IMG/VR virus record: IMGVR_UViG_3300025168_000593
Location: 1 to 25,653 of that record
Source: a virus
Length of the DNA stretch: 25,653 nucleotides
Strand: one strand, 5' to 3'
Shown: in pieces, positions 11,257 through 19,134 of the stretch
How positions within the stretch are numbered: the first letter of the stretch is position 1
How the letters are laid out: every line of letters begins with the position of its first letter
The notes under the pieces: model-generated
Told to the model about the DNA's origin: nothing
Database searches by the model: none
Seen by the model: the letters and a program-made list of their open reading frames with translations, nothing else
Translations under genes and position numbers: made by a program

Positions 11257-11331
11257 TTAAATCCAATGTGGAATATATAAGGCTATGAAACAGACAAATA
11301 AATACAACACGACCCAATGAGATTTAAACAT
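11257..11331 (-). CDS. 24-residue membrane microprotein
   Basis: An ORF starts at the ATG that overlaps the stop of the upstream gene as TAATG and ends with TAA at 11259-11257. It reads MFKSHWVVLYLFVCFIALYI and ends PHWI: a single hydrophobic span with a short basic N-terminus and aromatic residues at both borders. The stop-start overlap gives it a way to be translated by coupling, which favours a real gene, but the ORF is very short. If real, it is an inner-membrane peptide of unknown purpose. Confidence 0.45.
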   Translation of the reverse strand: MFKSHWVVLYLFVCFIALYIPHWI

Positions 11332-11600
11332 TAGATAACTTCTATTTTATTGGATATATTACTATCTTTAGTAGTATCGTTTAAAATTAATTCATCATTG
11401 TTAATAATATTTGAAATTCTATTAATTATTAATGTTGCAACACTCATTTCGGTTGCACCAGGTACAGACAATAAAATTTTAGTATGATTACGAATGTAAA
11501 TATCAAAATGATAATCAATCTTTTTGAGTTCTTCTAATTTTTTGATATTATTAAAATGATTTAAATTATCTTTATTAAATATTTGTTCAAGTTTAGTCAT
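11331..11600 (-). CDS. Hypothetical protein, 89 residues
   Basis: The protein begins MTKLEQIFNKDNLNHFNNIK and continues KLEELKKIDYHFDIYIRNHT. It is helical, charged, and has no membrane span. The middle LLSVPGATEMSVATLIINRI is more hydrophobic. The ATG is preceded by AAAGGAG at good distance. It is the first leftward gene from a divergent promoter region shared with the late operon. No family is recognised. Confidence 0.65.
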   Translation of the reverse strand: MTKLEQIFNKDNLNHFNNIKKLEELKKIDYHFDIYIRNHTKILLSVPGATEMSVATLIINRISNIINNDELILNDTTKDSNISNKIEVI

Positions 11601-11692
11601 AATAACTCCTTTATTTAGTTAATAAAAGAGTATTAACAAATATATAATAGTTATACAACAGTTAATATTAACAAAATGATAATAAGGTTAAA
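11601..11692. promoter_or_regulatory. Divergent control region of the late operon
   Basis: About 90 bp separate leftward and rightward genes. They contain a perfect 12-bp palindrome GTTAATATTAAC (11661-11672), the 13-mer TAATATTAACAAA (11663-11675) also found at 9926, and TATTAACAAAT (11631-11641). TATAAT-like boxes are at 11643-11648 and GATAAT at 11678-11683. Since all late genes follow without a large gap, the late promoter probably lies here. Confidence 0.5.
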
Positions 11693-11959
11693 ATGGTAGG
11701 TAGACCACTCTATAAGATATATTGTATGGCAAAACGAAAGTATGACGGAAACCCTTGCAGATGTAAGGGAATATTGCAAAAAAATGGTAGGTATATATGT
11801 CGGTATCATGGGGGATTATCAGAAGGACCAACAACAATTGAAGGAAAAATCAAGGCAATTAGGAATTTAAAACAATATAAGGATAAAGAATATGAAGAAA
11901 TCAGACAAATTGTTGTCAGAAATAGTCGAAAAGCTACAACTAGGAAATACCCTTACTAG
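11693..11959 (+). CDS. Small phage protein with HGG motif, next to small terminase
   Basis: The 88 residues contain the pattern common in proteins encoded near phage terminases: GNPCRCKGILQKNGRYICRY followed by HGGLSEGPTTIEGKIKAIRN. Three Cys and a His (CRC, C, H) look like a zinc site. AAGG lies five bases before ATG 11693. It overlaps the small terminase start by 68 bp, a large overlap, so either the terminase begins later or both are read as drawn. Its role is unknown; the position suggests packaging or regulation of late genes. Confidence 0.7.
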   Translation: MVGRPLYKIYCMAKRKYDGNPCRCKGILQKNGRYICRYHGGLSEGPTTIEGKIKAIRNLKQYKDKEYEEIRQIVVRNSRKATTRKYPY

Positions 11960-12350
11960 TATTTGTGAGTCAAAACATATGCCAAACTTGGCAACTGTTT
12001 ATAAGTGGACGAATGCAGATAAAGATTTATTTAATAGAATAATGGATGCAAGAAAGATTGGTGCTATGACTGTTATTGATCAATGTCGTGATCTATTGAA
12101 TAAGGAAACACCACCTCAAGAAGTTATGTTGTTAAGGGAGAGGGTTGGTTTTGGTAAGTGGTTGGCAAGTAAGTTGGTTGGAGTCTACGGAGATAAACAA
12201 ACTATTGAGAATGTTGGAGATCCACTCATTAAAATAGTGTGGGATGATGGGTCTTATAAAGACAAGGACGAAGTTTCCACACACGAGGTACAAAGTTCGG
12301 ATAATGATACACCAATTGACAGAATAATTGACAAGGATACAATTAATTAA
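11892..12350 (+). CDS. terS: Terminase small subunit
   Basis: The 152 residues fit the phage small terminase family. An N-terminal HTH is made of LLSEIVEKLQLGNTLTSICE and HMPNLATVYKWTNADKDLFN. A helical part with ARKIGAMTVIDQCRDLL follows, then the typical LLRERVGFGKWLASKLVGVYGDK end of the oligomerisation region. An acidic disordered tail follows. The small subunit would recognise phage DNA and feed it to the large subunit encoded at 12669. It overlaps the HGG-motif gene by 68 bp. Confidence 0.8.
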   Translation: MKKSDKLLSEIVEKLQLGNTLTSICESKHMPNLATVYKWTNADKDLFNRIMDARKIGAMTVIDQCRDLLNKETPPQEVMLLRERVGFGKWLASKLVGVYGDKQTIENVGDPLIKIVWDDGSYKDKDEVSTHEVQSSDNDTPIDRIIDKDTIN

Positions 12351-12411
12351 GGAACACAACAAAGAGTAATAGTTGATTGACCTATAACAAAGGATATTGC
12401 CAGGAAAAGCT

Positions 12412-12669
12412 ATGTTTTTAGCCATTTCACGACCTCGATACCATCCAAACTGGGTTGCATCCTTTATTATATATACATGGGAGAAAAAGACACTGACAAA
12501 CAAAGACATTCAGGCAATCGTTTTATTTGACGATGACCAAAACACAGTAAAAGTCGAGCTATCAAATTTTATTGATAAAGCAGAAGCAATGGAAACAGCT
12601 AATTTAATCATAGCTGCACTAGGTATTGCACAAGTACAACCAATAAAAATTTCGGAAACTTTACACTAA
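12412..12669 (+). CDS. Hypothetical protein between terminase genes
   Basis: I choose ATG 12412, preceded by AGGAAA, rather than an upstream TTG at 12397. The 85 residues start MFLAISRPRYHPNWVASFII and include LTNKDIQAIVLFDDDQNTVK and a C-terminal helix AMETANLIIAALGIAQV. It appears to be a small alpha/beta protein. Its stop overlaps the large terminase start as TAATG, so the two are translated together. No family is recognised, but the position suggests a packaging accessory. Confidence 0.6.
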   Translation: MFLAISRPRYHPNWVASFIIYTWEKKTLTNKDIQAIVLFDDDQNTVKVELSNFIDKAEAMETANLIIAALGIAQVQPIKISETLH

Positions 12670-13958
12670 TGAAAACAATTAAGATTGCGTATTCGCCAAG
12701 ACCACAACAACGAGAACTGCACAATGCGTTAAACAAATATCGTTTTGCCGTATGCTGTATGCATCGCAGAGGAGGGAAAACAGTTTTCTCGATTAACCAT
12801 TTAATTAAGCTTGCACTCACAAGCCAAAAAAAGAATTTTCGTGGCGCGTTCTTTTCTCCAACGAGGGTGCAGTCAAAATTAGTGGCATGGGATTATTTAA
12901 AAGAATTTTCCAGAGTAGTGCCAGGAATGAAGTACAATGAAACAGAACTGCGTGCCGATTTCCCTACGGGAGGAAGAATAACATTATATGGTGCAGAAAA
13001 TCCAGATAGTGCAAGGGGACAATATTTTGATTTTGTTGTTTGTGATGAATATGCACAAATGGATAGCAGAATGTTTGCAGAAGTAATCAGACCAGCTATT
13101 GCAGATAGATTAGGATCTGTTTGTTTTATTGGGACTCCACAAGGAATGAATGCTTTTTATGATTTGTTTGAAGAAGCAAAATCATTACCTGATTGGTACA
13201 CTTGTATGTTCAAAGCAAGTGAAACGGGGTTAGTACCCCAAGAAGAATTAGAGTCTGCACGAAAATTAATGACCGAAGATCAGTATGCACAAGAGTTTGA
13301 ATGTAGTTGGTCTGCTAATTTACAAGGTGCAATCTACGGAAAAATAATTTCTAAAATGGAAGATGATAATAAGATTTCACATTTCCCGTATGATCCTGGA
13401 TACCCAGTTGATGTATATTTTGATTTAGGTATTAGTGATCAAACAGCAATTTTATTTACGCAGCAAATTGGTCGAGGATTATTTATTATTGATTGTTATA
13501 ATGATAGTAATAAATCACTAGACTTTTATGCCGATTATATTAAAAAGAAAGAATACAATATCCGCAATTATGTTTTTCCGCATGATATAGAACAGCGCGA
13601 GCTCTCTACGGGACATACTCGAAAAGAATATGCTTTTTCCATGGGGATGCGACCAATTAAAGTTTGTCCAAAATTACCCATAGAAGAAGGAGTACACGCA
13701 GGTCAAATTTTATTAGCAAAAACATATATAGATAGAAGTAATTGTAAACCTTTTCTGGATGCTATGAAGTGGTATCATCGTAAATGGTTAGACAAACAAC
13801 GAGTTTTTTCAAAACCAGTACATGATCATTCCAGTCATTATGCAGATGCTTTTCGCACTTGTGCAATTGCTATTCGTGAATTGGATTTGGATGAAAATAG
13901 ACGATTAGAAAAATTTGCACAAGGCACAAACTATAACCCCCTAGATACAAGGAATTAA
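12669..13958 (+). CDS. terL: Terminase large subunit
   Basis: The motor and nuclease would package DNA into the prohead. In 429 residues the ATPase has an N-terminal Q-like motif (RPQQREL), a Walker A with CMHRRGGKTVF (30-40), and a Walker B with DFVVCDEYAQM (Asp126-Glu127). A coupling motif lies near FIGTPQG. The C-terminal RNase H-like nuclease shows Asp252 (VDVYFDLGISD), PHD around 306 and Asp393 (SSHYADAFRT). Length is normal for the family. The gene is coupled to the upstream one by TAATG. Confidence 0.95.
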   Translation: MKTIKIAYSPRPQQRELHNALNKYRFAVCCMHRRGGKTVFSINHLIKLALTSQKKNFRGAFFSPTRVQSKLVAWDYLKEFSRVVPGMKYNETELRADFPTGGRITLYGAENPDSARGQYFDFVVCDEYAQMDSRMFAEVIRPAIADRLGSVCFIGTPQGMNAFYDLFEEAKSLPDWYTCMFKASETGLVPQEELESARKLMTEDQYAQEFECSWSANLQGAIYGKIISKMEDDNKISHFPYDPGYPVDVYFDLGISDQTAILFTQQIGRGLFIIDCYNDSNKSLDFYADYIKKKEYNIRNYVFPHDIEQRELSTGHTRKEYAFSMGMRPIKVCPKLPIEEGVHAGQILLAKTYIDRSNCKPFLDAMKWYHRKWLDKQRVFSKPVHDHSSHYADAFRTCAIAIRELDLDENRRLEKFAQGTNYNPLDTRN

Positions 13959-13962
13959 GATT

Positions 13963-14184
13963 ATGGGATTTTTAAAACCAAAAATGCCACCACCTCCACC
14001 GCCAGCACCAGCACCACCCGTGTTGCCACCAGCAACGGAGGATGAAATGGCAGTAAAAGATAAAGAAATAATACAAGCAAAATTATTAGAAAAGAAAAAA
14101 GGGTATACTGATACTATCTTGACAAGCACACAAGGCGATACCAGTACACCAGATATTTATAAAAAAACTCTATTAGGAGCTTAA
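13963..14184 (+). CDS. Small proline-rich phage protein
   Basis: The protein has 73 residues. A Pro-rich start (KPKMPPPPPPAPAPPVLPPA) is followed by a charged helix (MAVKDKEIIQAKLLEKKKGY) and a conserved-looking end TILTSTQGDTSTPDIYKKTL with final LGA. Small proteins with PPxPPP, a basic helix and a terminal TLLG are common between terminase and portal genes of podoviruses. The function is not known to me. Four bases separate it from the terminase stop. Confidence 0.7.
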   Translation: MGFLKPKMPPPPPPAPAPPVLPPATEDEMAVKDKEIIQAKLLEKKKGYTDTILTSTQGDTSTPDIYKKTLLGA

Positions 14185-14185
14185 T

Positions 14186-14860
14186 ATGAGTTCAAGTACA
14201 GCATCAAAAGATAGAAAAGAAAGACAAGACAATTCTAATAAACAACAAGCAAATGAAATTAAAAAAGTTGTTAATAAAAAATTAGGTTTGACTGCTGTTG
14301 GAGGTTTAGGGGGAAACAACGAAGGGTTTATTGCTGCTAATTTAAAAGGTAAAAATAATTCAGGAAAAAGTAATAAGTTGTTTTATGGACAAGAAGCATC
14401 AAAATTTACTAATGATGAAATGGTTAAAAGAGGTTTGTTATCCTACAATGAAAAAACTGGTGGATATAGTAATGTTGTCGATGGAAAAATTATATCTAAT
14501 GCTAATGCAATAAAGTATGGTTCGTCTAATGGTGCAATGGGTAGTGGCGATCCAACTGGTGCAATGACATCAATACCTATTTCTAGTGATATGTTACAAA
14601 AACAAAATAAAATTAAAGGATTAACAACAGCTGCTTTATCTTTAGCTGTGCCAGGTATAGGGGGAACTGTTATGCGAGCTAGTGCAACAAAAAATTTAGC
14701 GGATGCCGCACAACCTGGATTAGCATACAATGATTATTCACAAAAATTTGATGCTACACAAAAAGGTAAAAAATTTACTTCTACTAGAAATGTATTAGGG
14801 GTTATGAATTTAGGACTTACTAAAGGTAAAAAATCACTTAAAGATAAATTAGGAATATAA
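14186..14860 (+). CDS. Hypothetical protein between terminase and portal genes
   Basis: The protein has 224 residues. It begins with a polar region rich in Lys, Asn and Gln (RKERQDNSNKQQANEIKKVV), continues with Gly/Asn-rich stretches, and has one hydrophobic segment near residues 145-165 (GLTTAALSLAVPGIGGTVMR). It ends in a basic tail. TTAGGAG before the ATG supports the start. The context is structural, and it could be a minor virion or ejected protein. The sequence gives no recognisable family. Confidence 0.62.
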   Translation: MSSSTASKDRKERQDNSNKQQANEIKKVVNKKLGLTAVGGLGGNNEGFIAANLKGKNNSGKSNKLFYGQEASKFTNDEMVKRGLLSYNEKTGGYSNVVDGKIISNANAIKYGSSNGAMGSGDPTGAMTSIPISSDMLQKQNKIKGLTTAALSLAVPGIGGTVMRASATKNLADAAQPGLAYNDYSQKFDATQKGKKFTSTRNVLGVMNLGLTKGKKSLKDKLGI

Positions 14861-14863
14861 TCT

Positions 14864-16450
14864 ATGGATAATGCTAAAATGATAGCTCATCAATTTGATA
14901 AGCTAAAAGGAAAAAGACAAAACTGGGAAAGCCATTGGCAAGAAATAGCTGATTATGTTTTACCTCGTAGAGCTGATGTTAATAAAACAAGATCGCAAGG
15001 CGATAAACGCACTGAATTTATTTATGATGGTACGGCACTTCATGCTGCTGAATTATTATCATCTTCTTTGCACGGAATGTTAACAAATGCGGCAACTCCT
15101 TGGTTTAGTATGCGATTTAAAAATGAACAACTGGCATCAGATAATGAAAGTCGTTTATGGTTAGAAGCGTGTACCCAAACAATGTACATTGCTCTTGATA
15201 GATCAAATTTTCAACAAGAAATCCATGAATTATATACAGACCTAGTTACTTTTGGCACTTCATGTATGATGATTGAAGAAGATGATCAAAAATTTTTACG
15301 ATTTTCTACAAGACACATTAAAGAAATATTTGTTGCCGAAAATGATAAAGGAGTAGTTGATACAGTCCACCGAGAATTTAAAATAACCGCTAGAGCTGCC
15401 TATCAACGATTTGGCGATAAATTACCACAACGATTAATTAAAATTTCAAATGATAATCCTTATGATGAAATTACACTACACCACTGTGTAAAACCTAATG
15501 ATAAACAAAATCCGTATAAAATGGAAAATACTTCCATGCCATTTATATCGATTTATTATGACCATGAAGATAAAAAAACAATATCGGTATCAGGATTTAA
15601 TGAATTTCCATTTGTTGTACCGCGTTGGTTAAAATCATCATCGGAAATTTATGGTCGTTCTCCAAGCATGACAGCGCTTGCTGATGTAAAGATGCTTAAC
15701 AAAATGTCAGAAACAACTATTAAGGCAGCACAAAAGATGGTTGATCCACCTTTGTTAGTACCTGATGATAGTTTTGTTTTACCCGTAAGAACACAACCAG
15801 GAGGATTAAATTATTATCGTTCTGGAACAAGAGATAGAATTGAACCTTTAAACATTGGTGCAAATACACCCGTTGGATTAAACCTAGAAAATCAAAGACG
15901 AGAAGCTATTCGCCAAGCATATTTTGTGGACCAATTATTAATGTCCCAAGATGTACGCATGACAGCAACAGAAGTAATGCAGCGAAACGAAGAAAAAATG
16001 AGATTACTTGCACCCGTATTAGGCAGACTCCAAGCAGAAATGTTACAACCCCTTATTACAAGAAGTTTTAATATTATGTTGCGTAAAGGTTTATTACCAA
16101 CACCGCCAGTCGCACTGCAAGGTAGCACAATCGACATAGAATATGTATCCCCTTTAGCTAGATCGCAACGAACTGGCGATGTACAAGCAATACTTCGATC
16201 ATTAGAAATTATCACACCACTTGCACAAATGTTGCCAGTAATGGATTATTTAGATTCTGATAAACTTGTTAAACATATAACGGATGTATTAGGAGTACCA
16301 AGAAAAATTTTACGATCTGATCAAGAGGTTGCCGAGATAAGAGAACAACAACAAGAAGCAGCAGCACAACAAGCGGAATTAGACCAAGCATCGCAAATGG
16401 CAGAAGCGGGTGGTAGAGCTGCACCATTGTTAAAGGAATTAAGTGGCTGA
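14864..16450 (+). CDS. Portal (head-to-tail connector) protein, podovirus type
   Basis: The 528 residues match the Head_tail_con family. The N-terminus has FDKLKGKRQNWESHWQEIAD followed by YVLPRR and the block LLSSSLHGMLTNAATPWFSM. Later come EFPFVVPRWLKSSSEIYGRS and PSMTALADVKMLNKMSETTI. The C-terminal part has RMTATEVMQRNEEKMRLLAP and a Gln/Ala-rich tail. It would form the dodecameric ring at one capsid vertex. Its stop overlaps the GTG of the next gene. Confidence 0.93.
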   Translation: MDNAKMIAHQFDKLKGKRQNWESHWQEIADYVLPRRADVNKTRSQGDKRTEFIYDGTALHAAELLSSSLHGMLTNAATPWFSMRFKNEQLASDNESRLWLEACTQTMYIALDRSNFQQEIHELYTDLVTFGTSCMMIEEDDQKFLRFSTRHIKEIFVAENDKGVVDTVHREFKITARAAYQRFGDKLPQRLIKISNDNPYDEITLHHCVKPNDKQNPYKMENTSMPFISIYYDHEDKKTISVSGFNEFPFVVPRWLKSSSEIYGRSPSMTALADVKMLNKMSETTIKAAQKMVDPPLLVPDDSFVLPVRTQPGGLNYYRSGTRDRIEPLNIGANTPVGLNLENQRREAIRQAYFVDQLLMSQDVRMTATEVMQRNEEKMRLLAPVLGRLQAEMLQPLITRSFNIMLRKGLLPTPPVALQGSTIDIEYVSPLARSQRTGDVQAILRSLEIITPLAQMLPVMDYLDSDKLVKHITDVLGVPRKILRSDQEVAEIREQQQEAAAQQAELDQASQMAEAGGRAAPLLKELSG

Positions 16451-16673
16451 TAAAACACAAGAAGATGTATTAAAAGAAATAAAGAGTAATTATCAAATAA
16501 CATTTAGCACAAAAGAAGGATCAGCAGTATTAGCTGATTTAGAAAAAAGAACGGGTATACATAATTCAACTTTTGATATTGATCCGTATAAAAGTGCTAA
16601 TTTAGAAGGAATGCGAGCAGTAACATTGTTTATTAAATCAATGTTAATGACAACGGAGAAAAAAAATGGCTGA
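16443..16673 (+). CDS. Small Bbp19-like phage protein
   Basis: A GTG at 16443 overlaps the portal stop by 8 bp. The 76 residues have a short pattern FSTKEGSAVLADLEKRTGIH, then a region with NLEGMRAVTLFIKSMLM, as in small proteins placed between portal and scaffold in BPP-1-like podoviruses. Such proteins are all-helical and of unknown function. It overlaps the scaffold start by 8 bp. Confidence 0.65.
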   Translation: MADKTQEDVLKEIKSNYQITFSTKEGSAVLADLEKRTGIHNSTFDIDPYKSANLEGMRAVTLFIKSMLMTTEKKNG

Positions 16674-17502
16674 TGAACAGACAACTGCACCAGAAGTGCA
16701 ATCTGAACCGACTACAACCGAGCAACCACAAACACAAGAACAACCACAATCGTTTATTAATACTTTACCAGAAGATATACGAGAAGATGCGTCTTTAAAA
16801 AATTTTACGGATGCTGGACAACTAGCAAAAAGTTATGTTCATGCACAGCGTATGGTAGGTGCTGATAAAATGCCAATACCAACAAAAAATTTTACGGATG
16901 ATGATTGGAAAGAAACATTTACAAAATTAGGTGTACCCGAAACACCTGATAAGTATGATGTTAAATATACAGTACAAGAAGGTTCTAGTGATCAACCCGT
17001 TAAAGATTTTGTATCACACGCACATAAATTAGGTTTAATGCCACAACAATTACAAGGGGTATTAGATTATTATACGGGTATTGAACAATCAGCAGTTGAT
17101 ACTGCACAAAAAGATTTAGAATTAAATCGTGTTAATAATGAGTCAGATTTACGAAAAGAATTTGGTTTAGCATACGATCAAAAAATGAATCAAGCAAATA
17201 CAGTTTTTAAAAATTTTTTTGCAGAAGATATGGCAGAAGTAAAATTACAAGATGGTACACCAATTGGTAATCATCCAGGTTTTATTCGTGCCTTGACAAC
17301 AATGTCAGAAAAATTTAGTGAAGATAGTATAAGTGCGGGTCAGGAAACTGCGGGAACAATGACACCTAATGAAGCACAAAGAGAAGTTACAAAAATCATG
17401 GGAGATCAATCACATCCATATTGGTTGAAAGATCATCCAGGTCATGCTGCTGCTGTTAAAGAAGTAGCTGATTTACAAAACATGATACATCCAGTTTTAT
17501 AA
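16666..17502 (+). CDS. Capsid scaffolding protein
   Basis: The 278 residues start with a disordered Gln/Glu/Thr/Pro-rich segment (PEVQSEPTTTEQPQTQEQPQ) followed by LPEDIREDASLKNFTDAGQL. Then come MPIPTKNFTDDDWKETFTKL and a C-terminal helical part with MTPNEAQREVTKIMGDQSHP. This layout, and the position between portal and major capsid genes, are standard for podovirus scaffold proteins. It would guide capsid assembly and leave before DNA packaging. Translation overlaps the previous gene. Confidence 0.82.
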   Translation: MADEQTTAPEVQSEPTTTEQPQTQEQPQSFINTLPEDIREDASLKNFTDAGQLAKSYVHAQRMVGADKMPIPTKNFTDDDWKETFTKLGVPETPDKYDVKYTVQEGSSDQPVKDFVSHAHKLGLMPQQLQGVLDYYTGIEQSAVDTAQKDLELNRVNNESDLRKEFGLAYDQKMNQANTVFKNFFAEDMAEVKLQDGTPIGNHPGFIRALTTMSEKFSEDSISAGQETAGTMTPNEAQREVTKIMGDQSHPYWLKDHPGHAAAVKEVADLQNMIHPVL

Positions 17503-17629
17503 GGGTAGTGTGTAAGCATCCTTATTGACCATCTGAATAGTAGAGCAACTAACAGTTGTAAAATGCAGACGAACCTACTTGGTAGATAATTCATCGAAAC
17601 TTTAACCTTTCACAAAATGGAGGACAATT
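17503..17629 (+). promoter_or_regulatory. Leader of the major capsid gene
   Basis: The longest gap in the late operon (127 bp) is visibly less A/T-rich than the other spacers. It contains small hairpins, CAACT-AAC-AGTTG (17546-17558) and CTAC-TTG-GTAG (17575-17585), and a strong GGAGG (17619-17623) before the capsid ATG. It may serve mRNA stability or extra transcription for capsid production; no clear promoter boxes are seen. Confidence 0.4.
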
Positions 17630-18502
17630 ATGTCTAGTGAAATTACAACAGCTTTTGTACAGCAGTATTCGTCTAATGTACAAATGCTATCACAACAAAT
17701 GGGTAGCCGTTTGCGTGAAGCTGTTGATGTGGAATCTATTACGGGGAAAAATGCTTATTTTGATCAAGTTGGAAGTACAACGGCTCAAATTAAAAGCTCA
17801 CGCCACGGAAATACTCCACAAGTTGATACACCACATTCAAGAAGAAGGGTTTCTTTAGCTGACTACGAGTGGGCGGATCTAATTGATGATTCGGACAAAG
17901 TAAGAATGCTTATTGATCCTACTTCAAGCTATGCCAAAGCTGCTGCTGCAGCAATGGGTCGTAGCATGGATGATGTTATCATTACAGCTTTAGGCGGAAC
18001 TGCCTTTACTGGCGAAACTGGTGCTACATCAGTTGCGTTACCTTCAACTCAAAAGTTTGCAACATCATCACAATCTGATGGTTTAACTGTTGCTAAACTT
18101 CTTGATGCGAAGAAAAAATTGGATTTAAAAGATGTAGATCCAAGCATAGCGAGATATATCGTATGCGGAGCAACTCAAATAAGTGATTTGCTTAACACAA
18201 CAGAAGTAAAATCTTCTGACTTCAATACAGTTAAAGCTTTAGCACAAGGTCAAATTGACTCTTTCCTAGGATTTAAATTTATTATGTCAAATAGATTAAG
18301 CTTTGATGCAAGTAATACTGACGACAGATTAGTTTTTGCTTTCACTAAAGATGCTATCAAACTTGCCATTGGTAAGGATGTTACAGCGAGAATATCTGAA
18401 AGAGATGATAAATCATACTCTACCCAGGTGTACTACTGTATGTCAATTGGTGCAACTAGAATGGAAGAAGAAAAAGTTGTTCAGATTCCTTGTGATGAAT
18501 AG
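17630..18502 (+). CDS. Major capsid protein
   Basis: The 290 residues fit the HK97-fold capsid proteins of BPP-1-like podoviruses. The N-terminus has SSEITTAFVQQYSSNVQMLS and SRLREAVDVESITGKNAYFD. The middle has SRRRVSLADYEWADLIDDSD and YAKAAAAAMGRSMDDVIITA. The end has FLGFKFIMSNRL and STQVYYCMSIGATRMEEEKV. There is no long cleavable N-terminal delta domain; the separate scaffold gene takes that role. The strong ribosome binding site and long leader fit high expression. Confidence 0.92.
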   Translation: MSSEITTAFVQQYSSNVQMLSQQMGSRLREAVDVESITGKNAYFDQVGSTTAQIKSSRHGNTPQVDTPHSRRRVSLADYEWADLIDDSDKVRMLIDPTSSYAKAAAAAMGRSMDDVIITALGGTAFTGETGATSVALPSTQKFATSSQSDGLTVAKLLDAKKKLDLKDVDPSIARYIVCGATQISDLLNTTEVKSSDFNTVKALAQGQIDSFLGFKFIMSNRLSFDASNTDDRLVFAFTKDAIKLAIGKDVTARISERDDKSYSTQVYYCMSIGATRMEEEKVVQIPCDE

Positions 18503-18514
18503 GAGGATTAAGAT

Positions 18515-18952
18515 ATGGCTAGTGTAAAAAGTGTTGCAATAACAAGTCTTGATGCTGTTCCTAGTGTTATGAGTGATGGAGGTAATCTATCACCTATGAT
18601 GGTTTGGCACGATTCCTATGAAGCTTCTTCACTTGGTAGTGGTTCTGACATCACTATTGCTAGAATACCAGCGGGTGCAACAATTCATGATGTAATCTTG
18701 AAATGTGATGCTCTTGGTGGTTCTTCAACTTTAAAAGTTGGGGATGCTGGCGATGATGACAGATACCTTGCTGCTGTAGGCACATGGAATGCTGCTGGAC
18801 AAGCACAATCAATGTTAGCTGGCTCAACGGCTGCTAATACGGCTGTTGCTGGTTTAGGATATAAAGTATCAGAATCGACAGATTTAAAAATTACTACGGG
18901 TGGCGCTGCTATCACGGGTACTATTTATTTCTGGGTTTACTATACTCAATAA
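18515..18952 (+). CDS. Capsid decoration (cement) protein, probable
   Basis: The 145 residues are rich in Gly, Ala, Ser and Thr and predicted to be beta-rich: SDITIARIPAGATIHDVILK, GGSSTLKVGDAGDDDRYLAA and LKITTGGAAITGTIYFWVYY. This is consistent with a jelly-roll. Genes of this size directly after the capsid gene encode cement proteins in BPP-1-like phages. AGGAGG eight bases before the ATG supports strong translation. A strong terminator follows, so head genes may be read at higher level than tail genes. Confidence 0.65.
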   Translation: MASVKSVAITSLDAVPSVMSDGGNLSPMMVWHDSYEASSLGSGSDITIARIPAGATIHDVILKCDALGGSSTLKVGDAGDDDRYLAAVGTWNAAGQAQSMLAGSTAANTAVAGLGYKVSESTDLKITTGGAAITGTIYFWVYYTQ

Positions 18953-18959
18953 ATAATAC

Positions 18960-18986
18960 GGGGGGATTTTATTCCCCCCTTTTTTT
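18960..18986 (+). terminator. Intrinsic terminator after the head genes
   Basis: GGGGGGA (18960-18966) pairs with TCCCCCC (18973-18979) around a six-base loop, followed by seven T. It is the most G/C-rich hairpin in the window and a textbook terminator. Tail genes downstream need read-through or a further promoter. Confidence 0.9.
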
Positions 18987-18999
18987 AACAAGGAGATTT

Positions 19000-19134
19000 A
19001 TGGCTAAAAAAGGATTATACGCAAATATAAACGCCAGGAAAAAATCTGGTACTTCAAGACCAAAATCAAAATCAACAATAACCTCAAAATCATATTCAAA
19101 TATGAAAGCTGGGTTTCCAAAAAAGAAAAAATAA
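19000..19134 (+). CDS. 44-residue Lys/Ser-rich phage protein (MAKKGLYANI type)
   Basis: The gene runs from ATG 19000, with AGGAG directly in front, to TAA 19132-19134. It begins MAKKGLYANINARKKSGTSR and ends in FPKKKK. Small basic proteins starting MAxKGLYANIxAKRKR are common in podoviruses between head and tail genes. The role is not known to me; the basic and disordered character suggests nucleic-acid or capsid contact. It touches the start of the tail tube gene (ATG at 19135). Confidence 0.8.
   Translation: MAKKGLYANINARKKSGTSRPKSKSTITSKSYSNMKAGFPKKKK

Noticed and set aside
12132-12509. Leftward ORF of 125 codons across the small terminase and the following gene
   Set aside because: It is antisense to good genes, has odd composition (many Ile, Phe, Ser) and no ribosome binding site.
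14443-14730. Leftward ORFs within the late genes (for example here and at 18685-18915)
   Set aside because: They are antisense shadows with Pro/Ala/Ser-rich translations, no start signals, and intact genes on the other strand.
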